Source of the DNA: Chloroflexota bacterium | GTDB lineage: Bacteria; Chloroflexota; Dormibacteria; Aeolococcales; Aeolococcaceae | Length of the DNA stretch: 16,174 nucleotides | Assembly: GCA_005889515.1 (NCBI GenBank) | Contig: VBHE01000025.1 | Span: 1 to 16,174 of the forward strand | Reading direction: 5' to 3' | Shown here: positions 14,279 to 16,174 of the stretch, piece by piece | Numbering within the stretch: position 1 is the stretch's first letter | Layout of the letters: every line of letters starts with the position of its first letter | Notes under the pieces: generated by a model | Databases searched by the model: none | Told to the model about the DNA's origin: nothing | The model's input: the letters and a program-made list of their open reading frames with translations, nothing else | Made by a program: the position numbers and the translations under genes

Positions 14279-14579
14279 GGTGCCGAGCGCGGACGCGCTC
14301 TTCGGCGGTCCGCCCGTGCCACCGCCGGCCGCCGCGGCGACCGGGAGCGCCGTCGAGGTCCGCCCGCTCGCGCCCCGACCCCGCCGCCCTCGCCGGCCGG
14401 CACCGTTGCCCCGCGCCGACCAGGGCGCGATGCGCCGCCTCGAGGAGCTCGAGGCGACGCTCGCCGAGCTGCCCGTCGACCGCCTGATCGAGCTCCGCGA
14501 GGGGCTCGAGACGCTGCTCGCGGCGGGCAGCGTCGACGCCGAGAGCCTGGAGCGGGTGCTCGAGCTCGGAAGCCGCTGA
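14262..14579 (+). CDS. Small ParA-linked protein, candidate ATPase partner
   Basis: 105 residues from GTG 14262, which lies 17 bp inside the restored parA 3' end. The N-terminus is short and basic (MPRRIEVPSADALFGG), the middle is a proline/alanine/arginine-rich linker (about 17-50), and the C-terminal half is one or two amphipathic helices (MRRLEELEATLAELPVDRLIELREGLETLLAA ... LERVLELG). ParA-class ATPases usually have a partner with an N-terminal basic peptide that triggers ATP hydrolysis and a self-associating or cargo-binding remainder, as in ParB or McdB. This protein has that shape and the right position, but there is no HTH domain and I do not recognise a named family, so the role is inference. 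Confidence 0.65.
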   Translation: MPRRIEVPSADALFGGPPVPPPAAAATGSAVEVRPLAPRPRRPRRPAPLPRADQGAMRRLEELEATLAELPVDRLIELREGLETLLAAGSVDAESLERVLELGSR

Positions 14580-14599
14580 CGGGGACGCCCGGTCCGGGG

Positions 14600-14605
14600 T
14601 ATCCT
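14600..14605 (+). promoter_or_regulatory. -10 box TATCCT after the ParA cluster
   Basis: TATCCT (14600-14605) lies in the 55-bp gap after the ParA-linked gene. Transcription from it would begin near 14612, just before an ATG at 14615 that opens an eight-codon reading frame (MGVERLPC) whose stop at 14639-14641 lies just inside the next gene's start (GTG 14635). Confidence 0.35.
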
Positions 14606-14634
14606 CAGCCCCGCATGGGCGTAGAGCGGCTGCC

Positions 14635-15288
14635 GTGCTGACCGATCTGCTGCGCCGCTGGCGGGAGGGGTTTCCGGCGTCCCTGCCCGCGACCGCCGCA
14701 TCCGCCGCGCTCGATCGCGACCCCGACACCGTCCTCGTCGACGCGCGCACCCGGACCTTCTGGTCGCGCTCGACCGGGACCTCGACGACCCTGGTCGAGA
14801 CCGCCGACGCGGGGGCCGGCGGCGTCGAGGTGGAGACCGTCGGCCGCCGGGTCGCGGCGCTCCTCGCCGCCCGCGACGCGCCACCGCCGCCGCCGGTCCG
14901 CGAGCCCCGGGAGCCGCCCGAGGCCGACCCCGGCCGCTCCGAGGAACGCTTCGTCGAGCTCCTCCGCGACGGGCGCTTCGAGGCCGCCTTCGGCCTCCTC
15001 GCCGCCCCCTGCCAGGAGCGCTGGGGATCGCCGCACGCCTTCGCCGCCGGCCAGGGCGCCACCGCCCGCAACCTGCTCGGGCTCTCCGTCCGCCAGGCGC
15101 GCCGCCTCGCCGACTGGGTCGACGCCGAGGGCGGCTGCGTCCACCGTGACGTGGTCGAGCTCGACATCGACTACCGGGTGCGCCTCTCCTCCTCGACGAT
15201 GGCGACGGTGTCACGGACCGTCCACCTCGTCGCCGCCGGTGGCGGCTGGCGTTCGATCTGCTATCCGAGCGCCGCGGCGACGACTTGA
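14635..15288 (+). CDS. Two-domain hypothetical protein with NTF2-like C-terminus
   Basis: 217 residues from GTG 14635. An N-terminal region (1-80) with mixed strands (DTVLVDARTRTFWSRSTGTSTTLVE) leads into a charged proline-rich linker (83-100, PPPPPVREPREPPEADPG). The C-terminal domain, about 103-212, begins with helices (ERFVELLRDGRFEAAFGLLAAPCQERWGSP) and ends in a sheet (VVELDIDYRVRLSSS, TVHLVAAGGGWRSICY). That order, with the GGGWRI-type last strand, resembles the NTF2-like folds seen in many extracytoplasmic or regulatory proteins. No signal peptide or membrane helix is visible. I do not recognise the N-terminal domain. It lies 55 bp after the ParA-linked gene and 49 bp before the next gene on the same strand. 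Confidence 0.65.
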   Translation: MLTDLLRRWREGFPASLPATAASAALDRDPDTVLVDARTRTFWSRSTGTSTTLVETADAGAGGVEVETVGRRVAALLAARDAPPPPPVREPREPPEADPGRSEERFVELLRDGRFEAAFGLLAAPCQERWGSPHAFAAGQGATARNLLGLSVRQARRLADWVDAEGGCVHRDVVELDIDYRVRLSSSTMATVSRTVHLVAAGGGWRSICYPSAAATT

Positions 15289-15325
15289 CGCGTTCGCAGC
15301 GGCGGGAGTCCGCGGGGTCCGGTAC

Positions 15326-15331
15326 TACAAT
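15326..15331 (+). promoter_or_regulatory. -10 box TACAAT (leaderless)
   Basis: TACAAT (15326-15331), 5 of 6 to consensus, is followed by six bases (GCGGCG) and the ATG at 15338. Same geometry as the other leaderless starts. A TTGACG at 15285-15290 is too far away (35 bp) to be its -35. Confidence 0.55.
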
Positions 15332-15337
15332 GCGGCG

Positions 15338-15769
15338 ATGCTCCAGAGCGCCGCGACCCGTCTGTCCGGGCCCCTGGCGCGGACCGCGGTCGAGCTCGAG
15401 AACCTCCGCAGGCTCGCCGCCTTTCGCCGGGAGCGCGAGATGCGCTGGCACCGGCGGCTGCGCGAGTCCGACCTGATCCTCGACCTCGTCGAGGAGTGCC
15501 GGGTGCGCGGCTACCCGCTGCTCCCCGGGCAGCTCTGGGCGTCGGTGGTGCGCTTCGTCGGCGAGGTCGACCCCGCGCTCCGCGACGACATGGGGTCGAG
15601 CCGGCGTCCCGACCAGGCGAGCGAGGCGATCTTCGCCGCCCAGGCCGAGATCTGCCGCCGCCGGGTCGACGAGCGGCGGCCGGGGGCCGCGCGGATCATC
15701 CCGCTCTTCGCCGCCGCCGCCGTGCCCGCCGCCCTGTCGGTCGCGGGCAGCCCCGCCGACGCCGGGTAG
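15338..15769 (+). CDS. Hypothetical helical protein
   Basis: 143 residues. Nearly all predicted helix: LARTAVELENLRRLAAFRREREMRWHRRLRESDLILDLVEECRVRG, then GQLWASVVRFVGEVDPALRDDM, and SEAIFAAQAEICRRRVDERR, ending in a hydrophobic segment (ARIIPLFAAAAVPAALSVAG, about 120-139) that could be a C-terminal membrane anchor but is short. No recognised domain. ATG 15338 is fixed by the TACAAT element six bases upstream; the same frame is open further upstream only as read-through of the preceding gene. Possibly transcribed with the kinase gene 16 bp downstream. Confidence 0.7.
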   Translation: MLQSAATRLSGPLARTAVELENLRRLAAFRREREMRWHRRLRESDLILDLVEECRVRGYPLLPGQLWASVVRFVGEVDPALRDDMGSSRRPDQASEAIFAAQAEICRRRVDERRPGAARIIPLFAAAAVPAALSVAGSPADAG

Positions 15770-15785
15770 GCCGGAACCGGGAGGC

Positions 15786-16174
15786 GTGGCCTGGCCGATC
15801 ACGGCGACCGGGACGGTGACCATCGACGACGTCACCACCCCGCACGGCCGGAGCACCGAGCAGCAGGGCGGATCTGCGGTGTACTTCTCGCTCGCCGCCG
15901 CGCCCTTCGCCCTCGTGCACCTCGTCGGGATCGTCGGCCGCGACGGCGAGGAGCGGCTGCGGCGCACAGCGGCCCTGGCCGGGGTCGAGCTCGACGGGCT
16001 CGAGGTCAGCGGCCGGCCGACCTTCCGCTGGCGGGCGACGCACGACTTCGAGCGCTGGGTCACCGCCTGCGAGGAGGCCGACGAGGGCGCCTACCGGTCC
16101 TGGCGGCCGCGCCTGCGCGGCGCTGCGGCGGACGCCGAGGTGCTCTTCCTCGGGAGCATGCCCCCCGCCTCACA
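15786..16174 (+). CDS. PfkB-family sugar kinase, N-terminal part
   Basis: The frame is open to the window end, so only about 129 residues are present. The visible part reads TATGTVTIDDVTTPHG at the first strand, then QQGGSAVYFSLAAAPFALVHLVGIVGRDGEERLR (the PfkB N-terminal signature, with GG and the G-x-VGxD turn), GVELDGLEV, TFRWRATHDFE, and AEVLFLGSMPP. This matches the ribokinase/PfkB branch whose start is 'GSVAxDTxxTPFG...GGSAxYFSLAA'. These enzymes phosphorylate sugars or nucleosides with ATP; the catalytic Asp and ATP-binding part lie beyond the window. GTG 15786 is assumed. A GGGAGG lies only one base upstream, and the next in-frame GTG at 15816 would cut into the first strand. Confidence 0.85.
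   Translation, partial: MAWPITATGTVTIDDVTTPHGRSTEQQGGSAVYFSLAAAPFALVHLVGIVGRDGEERLRRTAALAGVELDGLEVSGRPTFRWRATHDFERWVTACEEADEGAYRSWRPRLRGAAADAEVLFLGSMPPAS

Noticed and set aside
15285..15290. TTGACG as the -35 of the 15338 gene.
   Set aside because: It lies 35 bp from the TACAAT -10 box, about twice the workable spacing.
1..16174. Mobile elements, CRISPR arrays, tRNA or rRNA genes and phage genes.
   Set aside because: I looked for direct repeats with spacers, transposase or integrase motifs and cloverleaf-like segments and saw none; the window reads as chromosomal housekeeping and metabolic genes.

Overview
This is a GC-rich (roughly 70% or more), densely coding bacterial window with many GTG starts and several probable leaderless transcripts. 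The gene content (SUF operon of Rrf2-SufC-SufB-SufD-Rieske-SufS-SufU-SufT type, ParA, GlpA with a [2Fe-2S] tail) suggests a high-GC Terrabacteria lineage such as Actinobacteriota, Dormibacterota or Chloroflexota. That placement is inference; there is no rRNA or other taxonomic marker in the window.

Layout. 1-250 (+) is the tail of a ferritin-like protein. It converges on the end of a long minus-strand operon (262-7172) whose order of transcription is Rrf2 regulator, sufC, sufB, sufD, Rieske ferredoxin, sufS, sufU, sufT and an NTF2-like gene. Most junctions are 4-8 bp start/stop overlaps, so the Fe-S cluster assembly machinery is translated as a coupled unit and is probably controlled by its own first gene. 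Diverging from it is a SnoaL-like gene (7268-7696, +). This converges on a second cysteine desulfurase (NifS/IscS type, 7699-8831, -), preceded by a zinc-ribbon protein and an isocitrate dehydrogenase-like gene (to 10338, -). A membrane protein (10356-10883, +) diverges from the dehydrogenase across only 17 bp and converges on a stand-alone response regulator (-). From 11365 onward everything is on the plus strand: GlpA-like glycerol-3-phosphate dehydrogenase, a small Fe-S protein, ParA, a small ParA-linked protein, two unrecognised genes, and the start of a PfkB-type sugar kinase cut by the window end.

The most striking observations are these. (1) Both cysteine desulfurases are broken by internal deletions that I estimate at about 31 and 34 nt. 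In SufS the deletion removes the catalytic-cysteine loop. The sulfur donor is therefore disrupted twice while the rest of the SUF operon is intact. (2) parA carries a single-base insertion that shifts its last ~50 codons. Three frame breaks in 16 kb may point to assembly or sequencing error and need checking in reads before any biology is built on them. (3) At least six genes start 6-7 nt after a -10-like element, the signature of leaderless mRNA, including one divergent pair whose -10 elements overlap. (4) GlpA is coupled to a Fe-S protein that seems to have kept only half of each of two clusters' ligand sets. I found no CRISPR, tRNA, rRNA or insertion sequence, and no stretch over 300 bases without a gene.
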